Shown piece by piece: positions 38,010 through 46,732 of a stretch of 64,000 bases of DNA; the first letter of the stretch is position 1, and each line of letters opens with the position of its first letter. The position numbers and the translations under genes are program-made. The stretch comes from an uncultured Anaerolineae bacterium (GTDB lineage Bacteria; Chloroflexota; Anaerolineae; JACIWP01), in NCBI GenBank assembly GCA_938049385.1, contig CALIBQ010000007.1, forward strand, positions 1-64,000, written 5' to 3'. The notes below the pieces were generated by a model. That model was not told the origin of the DNA. It ran no database searches and worked only from the letters and a program-made list of their open reading frames with translations.

Positions 38010-40172
38010 TCATCCACCTGCGCGTCGGACAATCTCCACCACGTCAGGATAGTCAATGCCCAGGCGTTGGAGCGTCTCCACCTTCGGGACGCCGTTACGG
38101 GTCCAGCCGCGGCGGGCATAGACGGCGTCCATCAGCTCCTCATACTGCTTCTCGCGATAGGCCCGCAGGGCGGCCACCTTCTCCGGTGTGCTCATCTTCT
38201 CCACATCATATCCCAGCGCCTTCAACTGCTTGTCGTAGCGTTCGGCGCGCGACTCGTACTCCTCTACGGTCACCGGACCTTGCGCCCGATAGGGGATTTT
38301 GTCGTGCTCGCGCGTGCCGAAACCCATACGCAGGTTGAAGACGCGCTGGAAGTTATAGACCCGCTCTGACATCAACAGCAGGTCTTCGGAGGTAACCTGG
38401 CGGCCGGTCACGGCGGAGAAGATTTCGACATAGTTGCGGACGTGTTCAGGGATCTTTGTCGGCTCATCCGTCAGGGCGTTATCGGGCGGGACAATGTCGT
38501 TCCACGGGAGCTTGCACAAACCGCACAGGCCGAACCACGTGCGCCAGATCGGGAAGTAGTGCAGGGCCTCTGCTTTATCCTCCATGGTGGGAATCTGGTT
38601 GTTCACCATGTCCATGAAAATGAGCCAAGCCTCATCGTGCTGGGGGCCTTTGGAGGCCATGCCGTAGCCGGCCTGCTGGGCAAGCGACTCTTTGGGCATG
38701 TACTGGGAGAACTCCAGCCCCTTGGCTTCCATGCCGATATCCTGCAGGATCTTCGGGTCGGCACCGTACTGCTCGACGAAGATCTTCTTCATGCGGCGCA
38801 CGCCCTGGCCGATGATGGTGCCAAAGCCCTCGCCGCGGCCCATCTGGTGAATGACCTCGATGGCGGCTTCGGCATTGCCGAAGCGGAGGTCCAGCCCGCC
38901 GGTAGCGCGCTTGTCGATGATGCCCATCTCGTAGCATTCCATGGCAAAGGCTATGGAGGTGCCTATGGAGATGGTATCCAGGGCATAGGTATCGCAGTAG
39001 AAGTTGGCTTCGAGAATATAATCGGGGTCGAAGATGCCGCAGTTGGCGCCCAGGCCGGCGGCATTCTCATATTCCGGGCCATCCACGATGACCTTCTGCC
39101 CTTTGTACGGCCCGGTGCGCAGGGTAAAGCCATCCACCGCGTGGGAGCAGGAGAGGGTACAGCCGTACCAACATCCGTCTGGCACCCCTTGGGTGAAGCG
39201 GGCGTCCCAGACCCGGACGTCGATCTTGTGGCCGTCGGGGTGCGAGCCGTAGCGGAAGTTGTGGACGGGTAGGAGATCGTAATCGTTCATGATGCCGACC
39301 AGGTAGGCTGTGCCGTGCCGGCGCATGCCGCACTGCTGGTCGTCGTAATCATGAATTTCCTTGTGCATTTTGGTACCGACACGCTGGAGGCGGGCCAGAT
39401 CTGCCGGCCCATTGGAATCGGCCTTCAGGTCAGAGAACTTGACCACCAGCGCCTTGATGCGCTTGTCGCGGAAGACGGTGCCGATGCCGCCGCGGCCGGC
39501 CTGTTTGACGCGCGCTGCCCGCCGGCGCAGATCGTACCAGCTAAAGTTGAGACAGCCGAAGCGCGTATGTTCTGCGCCGGAGCCGGCGGTTACCGTGGAA
39601 ATGGCGCGGCGGGCGTGGTGGTCGTCGCCGCCGTACATCTGCACCAAGATGTCGGTGAGCAAATGGGTATCCACTGGTTCCAGCGGCGCTTCCTCGATGG
39701 TGATGCGGCCGGTGTCGCCGTCGATGAAGATAATGACGTCCTTCTCGGCCTTGCCTTGGATTTCGAGGGCATCCCAGCCGGCGAACTTGAGGTACGGCCC
39801 GAAATAGCCGCCGACGTTGCAGTCCATGACCGAGTCGGTCAACGGGGAGAGGCTGACCACTAATGACTTGCCCGTGCCGGGGTAGGTGGTGATGCCGCCG
39901 ATGGGGCCGGCGGAGATGATGATCTCGTTCTCCGGGTCGTTCCATTTGGTGGTATCGCGAATGCCGTGCCACAACAGCCACAGGCCGAAGCCTTTGCCGC
40001 CGGTGAACTTCTCTTTCATTTCCTCGCTCACCGGCTTGCTGGCAATGGTGCTGTCGGAGAGGTTGATGTAGAGGGTGCGGTTGGTGTAGCCGCGCTGGAC
40101 AGGATATCTCTCATAGGTGAATTCGGCCAGCAAACGATGGGCCGCTTTCATTTCTTCAATGTGATGGGACAT
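38010..40172 (-). CDS. aor: Aldehyde:ferredoxin oxidoreductase (tungsten/molybdenum pyranopterin)
   Basis: 720 residues, somewhat longer than the archaeal enzymes (about 605). N-terminal family phrases RTLYINLSDSTI, KFTGGKGFGLWLL and PGTGKSLVVSLSPLTDSVMD. Cluster ligands CWYGCTLSC (C-x3-C-x3-C), and the last Cys is probably in WFGLCGLCKLPWND. It oxidises aldehydes, or related substrates, to carboxylates and reduces ferredoxin. AAAGGAGG lies 11 nt before ATG. The ferredoxin gene ends at the base next to this start, indicating a tight functional pair. The 115 extra residues make the benzoyl-CoA-reductase-associated or other AOR subfamilies possible. Confidence 0.92.
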   Translation of the reverse strand: MSHHIEEMKAAHRLLAEFTYERYPVQRGYTNRTLYINLSDSTIASKPVSEEMKEKFTGGKGFGLWLLWHGIRDTTKWNDPENEIIISAGPIGGITTYPGTGKSLVVSLSPLTDSVMDCNVGGYFGPYLKFAGWDALEIQGKAEKDVIIFIDGDTGRITIEEAPLEPVDTHLLTDILVQMYGGDDHHARRAISTVTAGSGAEHTRFGCLNFSWYDLRRRAARVKQAGRGGIGTVFRDKRIKALVVKFSDLKADSNGPADLARLQRVGTKMHKEIHDYDDQQCGMRRHGTAYLVGIMNDYDLLPVHNFRYGSHPDGHKIDVRVWDARFTQGVPDGCWYGCTLSCSHAVDGFTLRTGPYKGQKVIVDGPEYENAAGLGANCGIFDPDYILEANFYCDTYALDTISIGTSIAFAMECYEMGIIDKRATGGLDLRFGNAEAAIEVIHQMGRGEGFGTIIGQGVRRMKKIFVEQYGADPKILQDIGMEAKGLEFSQYMPKESLAQQAGYGMASKGPQHDEAWLIFMDMVNNQIPTMEDKAEALHYFPIWRTWFGLCGLCKLPWNDIVPPDNALTDEPTKIPEHVRNYVEIFSAVTGRQVTSEDLLLMSERVYNFQRVFNLRMGFGTREHDKIPYRAQGPVTVEEYESRAERYDKQLKALGYDVEKMSTPEKVAALRAYREKQYEELMDAVYARRGWTRNGVPKVETLQRLGIDYPDVVEIVRRAGG

Positions 40173-40616
40173 TTAGATCGCCTCCTTTTGCAACCAGGTA
40201 TCAGTGACCGAGGCCGGCGCTTCCGCGACCTCGGCGATGTACAGTGCATCTTCCGGGCAGACCTCCACGCACTTGCCGCAGGCCACACATTTGAAGGGTT
40301 CGGTGTAATCGGGGTGGTAGAACATGGCCTGGTTGGGACAGAATCCCACGCAGGAAAGACAGCCCACGCAGAGGGACTTGTTGAGCTGGACGACGCCGTT
40401 CTTGGCGCGCTTCAGCGCCACGGTGGGGCAGACGTCAATACAGGCGCCGTTCTGGTTGCAGACCACGATGCGGAAGGGCTGGCCCTCTTTGGCCGGCGGG
40501 AAGATGCGGATGCGGGATTTCTCCTTGTCATCCACTTTGAACCAGGTGCGGGCGCACTCAATCTCGCAGGCGCCGCAGCCCGTACAGCGTTCCGGTCGCG
40601 TTGCCAGGATTTTCAT
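40173..40616 (-). CDS. Four-cluster ferredoxin-like electron-transfer subunit of the AOR
   Basis: 147 residues. Cysteine motifs: CTGCGACEIECARTW, CNQNGACIDVCP, CVGCLSCVGFCPNQA and CVACGKCVEVCPEDA, predicting up to four [4Fe-4S] clusters as in AorA/HycB-type polyferredoxins. First gene of the three-gene operon and immediately adjacent to the AOR catalytic subunit, so it is the likely electron acceptor or relay. Confidence 0.92.
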   Translation of the reverse strand: MKILATRPERCTGCGACEIECARTWFKVDDKEKSRIRIFPPAKEGQPFRIVVCNQNGACIDVCPTVALKRAKNGVVQLNKSLCVGCLSCVGFCPNQAMFYHPDYTEPFKCVACGKCVEVCPEDALYIAEVAEAPASVTDTWLQKEAI

Positions 40617-40700
40617 CGCCTATCCCCCCCTTTAATTATGGAGACAGGAACGGCGTAGCTCCGTCCTGTCCCATGAGATGGCCGTAAGCGAGGTAAGCAT

Positions 40701-40729
40701 AGTATAACATGGGCCGGCGAGCGGGGCAA
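40701..40729 (-). promoter_or_regulatory. Promoter for the ferredoxin-AOR operon
   Basis: Minus strand: TTGCCC (40729-40724), 17-bp spacer, TATACT (40706-40701). Leader about 80 nt. Confidence 0.62.
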
Positions 40730-40839
40730 ATGGGCTTTGGAGGCCGGCTGTCGCCCGAGCCGCAGTTGCGAAGGGCATGATCATGATGTGTTGGATATTG
40801 GCACGCAGAACGGCAAGGTTTTGGGCAGGCCGGCGGCAC

Positions 40840-40867
40840 TTGACTTTCGTTATCAGACGTGTAGAAT
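40840..40867 (+). promoter_or_regulatory. Promoter for tRNA-Leu
   Basis: TTGACT (40840-40845), 16-bp spacer, TAGAAT (40862-40867), with the tRNA starting 15 bp after the -10. Confidence 0.65.
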
Positions 40868-40881
40868 AGAGACGAGAGCTT

Positions 40882-40964
40882 GGGGCGGTGGCGGAACGGC
40901 AGACGCAGCGGACTTAAAATCCGCTGGACGCGAGTCCGTGTGGGTTCGAATCCCACCCGCCCTA
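40882..40964 (+). tRNA. tRNA-Leu, anticodon UAA
   Basis: 83 nt folding as a class II tRNA. Acceptor GGGGCGG pairs with CCGCCCT (a terminal G-U pair), D-stem GCG/CGC, anticodon stem GCGGA/TCCGC with loop CTTAAAA (anticodon TAA at 40915-40917), a long variable arm (about 40925-40938) and T-arm GTGGG-TTCGAAT-CCCAC. Discriminator A40964. CCA is not encoded. The last 3 nt overlap the stop codon of the minus-strand gene that follows. Confidence 0.93.
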
Positions 40965-41330
40965 CTCGTGATACTCGTCTTCTACCGGAATGTCCAGGTC
41001 GCCTACCTCTTTCGTGGTCACCCGCACCAGCAGTTGATGCCGGCCGGCCGTCAGCCGCGTCCCCTTCACCCAGACCTGGGCCTCCTCATTCAAATTGAAA
41101 ATGAAGGGCGTCTGCGGCGTGATGCGCACCGCCGGCCGTTGATTCTCCCCCCGACCAATGGCGATCCGCTCCACCGCAATCTCCTGTCCATCCAGCACTA
41201 CGGACCGCACATGGGTGATGGTCCCCGGCGCCAGCGTGTTCTTGATGGTCAGCGAGAAACCATCATCGGTAGAACGCAGGCTGTCCTTCACGTACAGCTT
41301 CTTCAGCAGAAAGGCCGGCACTTTTGGCAT
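40962..41330 (-). CDS. Small DUF6379/C-glycoside deglycosidase beta-like protein
   Basis: 122 residues from ATG 41330, 6 nt after AGGAGG (the adjacent ATG 41333 is too close). No signal peptide. A beta-rich sequence: SLRSTDDGFSLTIKNTLAPG, VLDGQEIAVERIAIGRGENQ, FNLNEEAQVWVKGTRLTAGR, TTKEVGDLDIPVEDEY. The phrase FSLTIKNTLAPGTIT plus DGxxI resembles DUF6379, the small subunit of C-glycoside-cleaving enzymes, but no alpha subunit is nearby. Treat the name as tentative. The stop codon overlaps tRNA-Leu. Confidence 0.6.
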   Translation of the reverse strand: MPKVPAFLLKKLYVKDSLRSTDDGFSLTIKNTLAPGTITHVRSVVLDGQEIAVERIAIGRGENQRPAVRITPQTPFIFNLNEEAQVWVKGTRLTAGRHQLLVRVTTKEVGDLDIPVEDEYHE

Positions 41331-41369
41331 CATGGGCCTCCTGGATATATGTTCCGGTTGGCTGTTACC

Positions 41370-41398
41370 AGTATAGCACAAACGAATGTTTCGGCCAA
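41370..41398 (-). promoter_or_regulatory. Promoter for the DUF6379-like gene
   Basis: Minus strand: TTGGCC (41398-41393), 17-bp spacer, TATACT (41375-41370). Confidence 0.5.
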
Positions 41399-41408
41399 AA
41401 TGTCCTGC

Positions 41409-41436
41409 TTGATACCTGCTCTCATGCGGGTATAAT
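41409..41436 (+). promoter_or_regulatory. Promoter for the CDGSH gene
   Basis: TTGATA (41409-41414), 16-bp spacer, TATAAT (41431-41436); near consensus. Confidence 0.72.
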
Positions 41437-41493
41437 TGCTTCCAGGGGTCTCTCTATCCCATAATAGTTGCCGAGACGCCCAGAGGTCGAGCA

Positions 41494-42189
41494 ATGCCAC
41501 CATCTAACGAGAGAAAGATTATCGTACTGCCGGACGGTCCATATAAGGTGGTGGGCGGCGTGCCGCTTTGCCGCAAGACGCAGATCGTCTCCGAATATGG
41601 GGAGCCGCTGACCTGGCGCAAGGATGAGGATATCCCCGTTCCCGAGACCTACCTGCTTTGCCGGTGCGGCCAATCGGCGCGCAAGCCCTTCTGCGACGGC
41701 ACCCATGCCCGCGCCGGCTTCGATGGAACCGAGCGGGCCGCTACCACTCCTACTGCCAGCCGGCAAATCGTCCTCCCCGGCACTCATATTGTCGTCAAGT
41801 ACGACGGCTACCTCTGTATGAGTTCCGGGTTCTGCGCCACCCGCAATACCAATATCTTCTTTTTGTTGGAAGAATCAGCGGAGCCGCAGGTGCGCTCGCT
41901 CATCATGGCGATGATCGAGCGCTGTCCCTCCGGCGCCTACGCGTATTCTATCGAAGAGGATGGGCCGGACATCGAGCCGGACCTGCCCCAGCAGATCGCG
42001 CTGACCACTGAAATCACCTCCGCCGGCCCCATCGAAGGCCCGCTGTGGGTCACCGGCTGTCTGCCAGTGGAGCGCGCCGATGGCAAACCTTTCGAAACCC
42101 GCAACCGCGTCACCCTCTGCCACTGCGGCCGCTCTTCCATTAAGCCATTATGCGATGGCACCCACCGCCATCTGCCGCCGCACCGATGA
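41494..42189 (+). CDS. Double CDGSH iron-sulfur protein with a central Fer4_19-like domain
   Basis: 231 residues. Two CDGSH motifs of the C-x-C-x2-S-x3-P-x-C-D-G-T-H type: CRCGQSARKPFCDGTH (about residues 54-69) and CHCGRSSIKPLCDGTH (about 209-224), each binding a [2Fe-2S] cluster through three Cys and one His. Between them, YLCMSSGFCATRNTNIFF and MIERCPSGAYAYS have the Cys spacing of the divergent mono-cluster Fer4_19 domain. The protein could therefore carry three clusters. Role: electron transfer or redox sensing; partners unknown. Followed after 48 bp by a 2-hydroxyacid dehydrogenase. Confidence 0.87.
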   Translation: MPPSNERKIIVLPDGPYKVVGGVPLCRKTQIVSEYGEPLTWRKDEDIPVPETYLLCRCGQSARKPFCDGTHARAGFDGTERAATTPTASRQIVLPGTHIVVKYDGYLCMSSGFCATRNTNIFFLLEESAEPQVRSLIMAMIERCPSGAYAYSIEEDGPDIEPDLPQQIALTTEITSAGPIEGPLWVTGCLPVERADGKPFETRNRVTLCHCGRSSIKPLCDGTHRHLPPHR

Positions 42190-42205
42190 CACAGAAAGGA
42201 GTGGT

Positions 42206-42271
42206 ATGAAATGTTCGGTCGGAAAGGAGGATAGGCTATGGGTAAGCCCAGGGTATTCGTGGCTCGCGTGA
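42206..42271 (+). CDS. Possible 21-residue leader peptide overlapping the dehydrogenase start
   Basis: AAAGGAG precedes ATG 42206, which opens a short frame ([15 protein letters not shown]...) ending at 42271, 33 bp inside the dehydrogenase gene and out of frame with it. A good ribosome site is the only support. It may be a translational coupling device or chance. Confidence 0.25.
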   Translation: MKCSVGKEDRLWVSPGYSWLA

Positions 42272-43239
42272 TCCCAGAAGAAGGGTTAGCTCTGATCCGC
42301 GAAACCTGCGACGCGGATATCTGGCCGGCGGAGCTCCCGCCGGCGCGCCAGGAGCTCCTGTCGCGGGTGCGCGGCGTCGAGGGCATCCTCTCCCTCCTCA
42401 CCGATGCCATTGATGCCGAGGTGATGGATGCCGCCGGCCCACAGCTCCGTGTCATCAGCAACCTCGCGGTGGGCGTGGATAACATTGACTTGGATGAGGC
42501 GACCCGTCGCAAGATTCCCGTCGGGCACACCCCGGGTGTGCTGACTGAGACCACGGCGGACCTGGCATTTGCCCTCATGCTGGCGGCGGCACGCCGCATC
42601 GTCGAAGGGGCGCGCTACGTGCAGGCCGGCCGCTGGAAAACCTGGGGGCCGATGCTCCTGCTCGGCCAGGATGTCGCCGGCGCTGCACTGGGCATCATCG
42701 GTTTCGGGCGCATCGGCAAGGCAGTGGCCCGCCGCGCCCGCGGCTTTGATATGCGCATCCTCTACTACGACCCCTACTGCCGGGAAGACCCCGCCGCGCA
42801 GGAGCTGGGCGCCCAGTGCGTGGACCTGGAAACGCTCCTGCGGGAATCGGACTTCATCACCATCCATGTCCCGCTCACGCCGCAGACGCGCCATATGATT
42901 GACGACCGGGCCTTCTCCCTGATGAAGCCCACTGCCGTGCTGGTGAACACGGCGCGCGGCCCCATTGTGGACCCGGAGGCGTTGTACCGGGCGCTGAAAG
43001 ATCACCGCATTTTCGCCGCGGCCCTGGACGTGACCGAGCCGGAGCCCCTGCCGGCGGACAGCCCCTTGCTCACGCTTGACAATCTCATTGTTGTGCCGCA
43101 TATTGGAAGCGCCAGCGTGGCCACACGGGGCAAGATGGCCCGCATGGCGGCGGAAAACCTGCTGGCCGGCCTGCGCGGGGAGCGCCTCCCATACTGCGCC
43201 AACCCGCAGGTATACGAGGCCGGCATGCCGTCAGCATAA
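42238..43239 (+). CDS. D-2-hydroxyacid dehydrogenase (glyoxylate/hydroxypyruvate reductase-like)
   Basis: 333 residues from ATG 42238, 8 nt after AAAGGAGG. The NAD motif is [17 protein letters not shown]. Catalytic residues: Arg in [10 protein letters not shown], Glu in DVTEPEPL and His in [26 protein letters not shown] is typical of the GyaR/GRHPR branch, and the chain ends without an ACT domain, so 3-phosphoglycerate dehydrogenase is less likely. It reduces glyoxylate or hydroxypyruvate, or a similar 2-oxoacid, with NAD(P)H. Confidence 0.93.
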   Translation: MGKPRVFVARVIPEEGLALIRETCDADIWPAELPPARQELLSRVRGVEGILSLLTDAIDAEVMDAAGPQLRVISNLAVGVDNIDLDEATRRKIPVGHTPGVLTETTADLAFALMLAAARRIVEGARYVQAGRWKTWGPMLLLGQDVAGAALGIIGFGRIGKAVARRARGFDMRILYYDPYCREDPAAQELGAQCVDLETLLRESDFITIHVPLTPQTRHMIDDRAFSLMKPTAVLVNTARGPIVDPEALYRALKDHRIFAAALDVTEPEPLPADSPLLTLDNLIVVPHIGSASVATRGKMARMAAENLLAGLRGERLPYCANPQVYEAGMPSA

Positions 43240-43266
43240 ATACCCGCCGGCTCCGAGGACCAGCCT

Positions 43267-44066
43267 GTGCCGATCATTACCCTGATCACCGATTTCGGGG
43301 AACGCGACGGCTACGTGGGAGCGATGAAAGGGGTTATCCTGGGCATCGCACCCGGCGCCGCCCTGGTGGACATCTCTCACGATATCCCGCCCCAGGATAT
43401 CCCCTCGGCCGCCTTTGTCTTATGGAGCACCTACCGCTTTTTCCCGCCGGACACCGTTCACCTGGTCGTGGTGGACCCTGGGGTGGGGACACAGCGCCGG
43501 CCCATCGCCGTGGAGACCCGGCACGGCCGTTTCGTCGCGCCGGATAACGGCGTGCTGGGCTATGTCCTGGATGAGGAACGGGAATGGCAGGCGGTGCACC
43601 TGGCCGAACAGCGCTTCTGGCGTCCGGAGGTCAGCATGACCTTCCACGGCCGGGACATTTTCGCCCCGGCCGCCGCGCACCTGGCCGCCGGCGTCCCCCT
43701 GCATGAGCTGGGGCCGGCCATCACCAACCCGGTGCCGATGCCGTTCCCCCGTGTTCGCCGGCTGGATGGTGCCCGCTGTCTGGCGCGCCTGGTGTATATT
43801 GACCGTTTCGGCAACTGCGTGACCAATCTGCCGGCTGACTACCCCTTGGGCGGCCGGCCGACTCCTGGGGACCGGCCCTCTCCGCCCAACTGGGCGATCA
43901 CCTCATCCGCGGCCTGTACCCCACCTACGCCGCGGTCGCGCCCGGACATCCACTGCTGTTGGTGGGGTCCAGCGGGTTGGTTGAGATCGCCGTGCGGGAA
44001 GGGAATGCCGCGGAGCACTTTCATACGCACGTCGGCGATGAGGTGGAGTTTTGCGCCGGCGCATAA
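43267..44066 (+). pseudogene. SAM hydrolase/hydroxide adenosyltransferase (DUF62), frameshifted near 43835-43865
   Basis: The frame from GTG 43267 encodes the N-terminal catalytic domain (PIITLITDFGERDGYVGAMK, VVVDPGVGTQRRPIAVE, RFVAPDNGVLGYV, FHGRDIFAPAAAHLA) and the start of the C-terminal domain (YIDRFGNCVTNLPADYPL). It then turns into non-homologous sequence, while the -1 frame continues the family C-terminus (LGDHLIRGLYPTYAAVAPG, LLLVGSSGLVEIAVREGNAA, VGDEVEFCAGA) to TAA 44064-44066. A single base change in length in the accccttggg region would restore a normal protein of about 266 residues. Sequencing error or recent inactivation; no slippery motif of the usual kind is evident. Confidence 0.85.
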
Positions 44067-44099
44067 CCATATCAGACATATCAGAAAGGGAGATATACC

Positions 44100-45383
44100 G
44101 TGGAACAATTCGTCATCGAAGGTGGCCATCCTCTGAAAGGCACGGTTCGCATCAGCGGCAATAAGAACGCCGCCCTGCCGCTCCTGGCGGCCAGCCTGCT
44201 CACCGATGAGGAAGTCATCCTGGAAAACATGCCCGACATCCTGGATGTCCGGGCCATGATCCAACTCATTTCCGATCTAGGGGTGGAGGTCCATTGGATC
44301 GGCGACGGCATGGTATCGGTGCGCGCCCGAGAAGTGCGCAAGGCGGATCTCTCGCCGGATCTCTGCCGGCAGATTCGCGCTTCCATCCTACTGGCCGGCC
44401 CCATGCTGGCACGCTGTGGCCAGGTGGACCTGCCCCTGCCCGGCGGCGATGTCATCGGCCGGCGGCGGGTAGACACCCACCTGCTCGCACTCAAGTCCTT
44501 GGGGGCGGATATCCGCGTGGACGGGGGCTATTCCATGCGCGTCCAGCACCTCGCCGGCCAGGATATCCTCCTGGACGAGGCCAGCGTCACCGCCACGGAG
44601 AACGCCCTCATGGCGGCAGTGCTGGCGAAGGGCACCACGATCATCCGCAATGCCGCCTGCGAGCCGCACGTCCAGGACCTGGCGCGCTTCCTCAATGCCA
44701 TGGGGGCGCAGATCGAGGGCATCGGCTCCAACACCCTTATCGTTCACGGCGTGGACCATCTGCACGGCGCACGCTATCGCATTTCCCCCGATTACATCGA
44801 GACGGGGAGCTTTATCGGCCTGGCGGCGGTCACTCGGAGTGAAATCCTGATCCAGGACGCCGGCCCGGAGTTCATGCGCATGATCTTGCTTAAGTTCCGC
44901 CGGCTGGGGGTTGAAGTGGAAATCCGCGGCCAGGACATCTTCGTGCCGGCGGACCAGCCCCTCGAAGTCATCTGCGACGTGGACGGCGCCGTGCCCAAAA
45001 TTGACGATGCCCCCTGGCCCAACTTCCCGGCAGACCTGATGAGCATCGCCCTCGTGGTGGCCACCCAAAGCAAAGGCACGGTGCTCATTCACGAGAAAAT
45101 GTTCGAGAGCCGGCTGTACTTCGTGGATAAGCTGATCGCCATGGGGGCACAGATCATCCTCTGCGACCCGCATCGGGCTGTGGTGGTGGGGCCGACGCGC
45201 CTGCACGGTGAGCAATTGGAAAGCCCCGATATTCGTGCCGGCATGGCCCTGCTCATCGCCAGCCTGTGCGCTCGCGGGCAGAGCGTCATCCGCAACATCG
45301 GCCAGATTGACCGAGGCTACGAGCGGGTGGACGAGAAACTGCGGGCGCTGGGAGCGCGCATTGAGCGGGTGCGCATCCCATAG
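44100..45383 (+). CDS. murA: UDP-N-acetylglucosamine 1-carboxyvinyltransferase with Asp at the catalytic-loop Cys position
   Basis: 427 residues from GTG 44100 (AAAGGGAG upstream). MurA motifs: [20 protein letters not shown] with the catalytic Lys, [46 protein letters not shown] and [13 protein letters not shown]. It makes the first committed step of peptidoglycan synthesis from PEP and UDP-GlcNAc. Residue 117 in the PGG[C/D]xIG loop is Asp, where E. coli has Cys115, the residue alkylated by fosfomycin. An Asp here is known to confer natural fosfomycin resistance (for example M. tuberculosis). Confidence 0.95.
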   Translation: MEQFVIEGGHPLKGTVRISGNKNAALPLLAASLLTDEEVILENMPDILDVRAMIQLISDLGVEVHWIGDGMVSVRAREVRKADLSPDLCRQIRASILLAGPMLARCGQVDLPLPGGDVIGRRRVDTHLLALKSLGADIRVDGGYSMRVQHLAGQDILLDEASVTATENALMAAVLAKGTTIIRNAACEPHVQDLARFLNAMGAQIEGIGSNTLIVHGVDHLHGARYRISPDYIETGSFIGLAAVTRSEILIQDAGPEFMRMILLKFRRLGVEVEIRGQDIFVPADQPLEVICDVDGAVPKIDDAPWPNFPADLMSIALVVATQSKGTVLIHEKMFESRLYFVDKLIAMGAQIILCDPHRAVVVGPTRLHGEQLESPDIRAGMALLIASLCARGQSVIRNIGQIDRGYERVDEKLRALGARIERVRIP

Positions 45384-45395
45384 CGGACGCGAACG

Positions 45396-45419
45396 GGCCG
45401 GCGGATGGCTCCGCCGGCC
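45396..45419. terminator. Hairpin between convergent murA and the coiled-coil membrane gene
   Basis: GGCCGGCGGA-tggc-TCCGCCGGCC, a perfect 10-bp stem with a 4-nt loop, 12 bp after the murA stop. Confidence 0.7.
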
Positions 45420-45433
45420 TCGCCATATATCCC

Positions 45434-46531
45434 CTATTCCCCTTTACCGCCGACCTTGTTCAAAATCGGCCGCAGTCCGATGACCTCCATCAGCTTGTCC
45501 AGCAGTTCAAAGATGAATTTCTGCCGGAAGCCGCACAGACACGCCAGCGCAGAGGGGAACCAGCTCGACGAAACCGTCTGAATGTTGATGCTCATGGCCA
45601 GCATACCGCTGACAACAATAAGGTAAATGAAGGCGCCCAGCATCGCCCCCATGATGGGCTGGACCACGTACCACATATTGTACTGGCGGTCGAAGTCCTG
45701 CTGTTCCGCCACGTGCCAGTACAAGCTGTACAGCGCCCCAACGACGCCGCCGATGCCGCCCCAGATCATCGTATCCCAGAAGGGGAGGATATCACGCATG
45801 TTGAGCGCCTCGGTGACATGGGTCAAACTGCCGGCCCAGGCGGCCAGCGGCCGGTCGAATGCCAGCACCAGGACAAAGGCGATGAAGAACAGGAACTCAT
45901 AGCCCAGGATGATGGTGCCGTAGAAGGCGGCCCAACGCCGGCTTTCCTCCTTGCGGCGGAGCAACCCCTGCGCCTGCATGGTCAGCTTCTCGGCCTCTGT
46001 AAAGCCGTCCGGCCCCCGCAGTAGGGCGGCGCGCGCCTGCTGGAGCAGGTTCGCCACATCCTCCAGCGTCTCGTGTCGCGCTCCCACCTCGCGTGTCATC
46101 TGTTGGTAGAGGGCATCAATATGTTTTGTCAGGCTCTGGAGCCTAGCTTGGAGCTGTTCGTCCGCGGCCGGCGCGGACGCCGTCGGCATCACGGGTTCCA
46201 CACCAGCGGCCGGCGCCGCTCCTTTGGTCACCTCGACCCGCGCGGCGGCAGGTGCGGTCGCTGTCGTGGATGCTCCGCCGGCCGGCGCGGCCGGCACTGC
46301 CCCCGGTTGAGAGGGATTCGGGATATTCGGGATAGATGAAGCTACTGCGGACACCGCGGCGGGGGAGAAAGCCGCCGGCCGCTCCTCCGGCTCCATGGCC
46401 GCAAGTTCCTCTCCCAACAGCCTCTGCAGTTCCCAATCAAGGTCAAACCGATCGCTCGAAGCGGCCTTCGCTGGCTGGCTCGGCATGTCATCCCACTGCT
46501 TGACGGTGACCACCTTCGTGCGCTCGACCAT
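45434..46531 (-). CDS. Coiled-coil membrane protein of unknown function
   Basis: 365 residues from ATG 46531 (GGGAGG 10 nt upstream; an ATG at 46549 is possible). Residues 1-120 are an Ala/Pro-rich, probably disordered cytoplasmic region. A coiled coil follows (LQARLQSLTKHIDALYQQMT, about 125-170), then hydrophobic segments (ILGYEFLFFIAFVLVLAF, WGGIGGVVGALYSLYWHVA, IMGAMLGAFIYLIVVSGML). The last part has SSWFPSALACLCGFRQKFIF then ELLDKLMEVI. The layout suggests an oligomeric scaffold or channel. I do not recognise a family. Confidence 0.68.
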   Translation of the reverse strand: MVERTKVVTVKQWDDMPSQPAKAASSDRFDLDWELQRLLGEELAAMEPEERPAAFSPAAVSAVASSIPNIPNPSQPGAVPAAPAGGASTTATAPAAARVEVTKGAAPAAGVEPVMPTASAPAADEQLQARLQSLTKHIDALYQQMTREVGARHETLEDVANLLQQARAALLRGPDGFTEAEKLTMQAQGLLRRKEESRRWAAFYGTIILGYEFLFFIAFVLVLAFDRPLAAWAGSLTHVTEALNMRDILPFWDTMIWGGIGGVVGALYSLYWHVAEQQDFDRQYNMWYVVQPIMGAMLGAFIYLIVVSGMLAMSINIQTVSSSWFPSALACLCGFRQKFIFELLDKLMEVIGLRPILNKVGGKGE

Positions 46532-46582
46532 GGATTGCTTTCCTCCCATGCAAGGGTTGCGTACTTGTCCATGTCAGAGTCC

Positions 46583-46611
46583 ATTATAGCACAGCGCGCA
46601 GGTGAAGTACA
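46583..46611 (-). promoter_or_regulatory. Candidate promoter for the coiled-coil membrane gene
   Basis: Minus strand: TATAAT at 46588-46583 with a weak TGTACT 17 bp upstream (46611-46606). Confidence 0.42.
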
Positions 46612-46673
46612 GGGGATTATGCCTGAGGGAGGGCTTTTCAATATTAAATCCGCCGGCCGGCGCGGAAAGAGAA

Positions 46674-46703
46674 TGGGGGCAGGCTCACTATCCTGCCCCC
46701 ATC
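46674..46703 (-). terminator. Terminator of the sugar-phosphate transferase gene
   Basis: ATGGGGGCAGG-8 nt-CCTGCCCCCAT, an 11-bp perfect stem located 30 bp beyond the stop. Confidence 0.68.
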
Positions 46704-46732
46704 TCTGCCCTGCTGGAGCGAAGGCGGAAAGA

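Noticed and set aside
43835-43890. Programmed -1 frameshift in the DUF62 gene
   Set aside because: No X-XXY-YYZ slippery heptamer with a downstream stem in the right place; a sequencing or single-base mutation is simpler.
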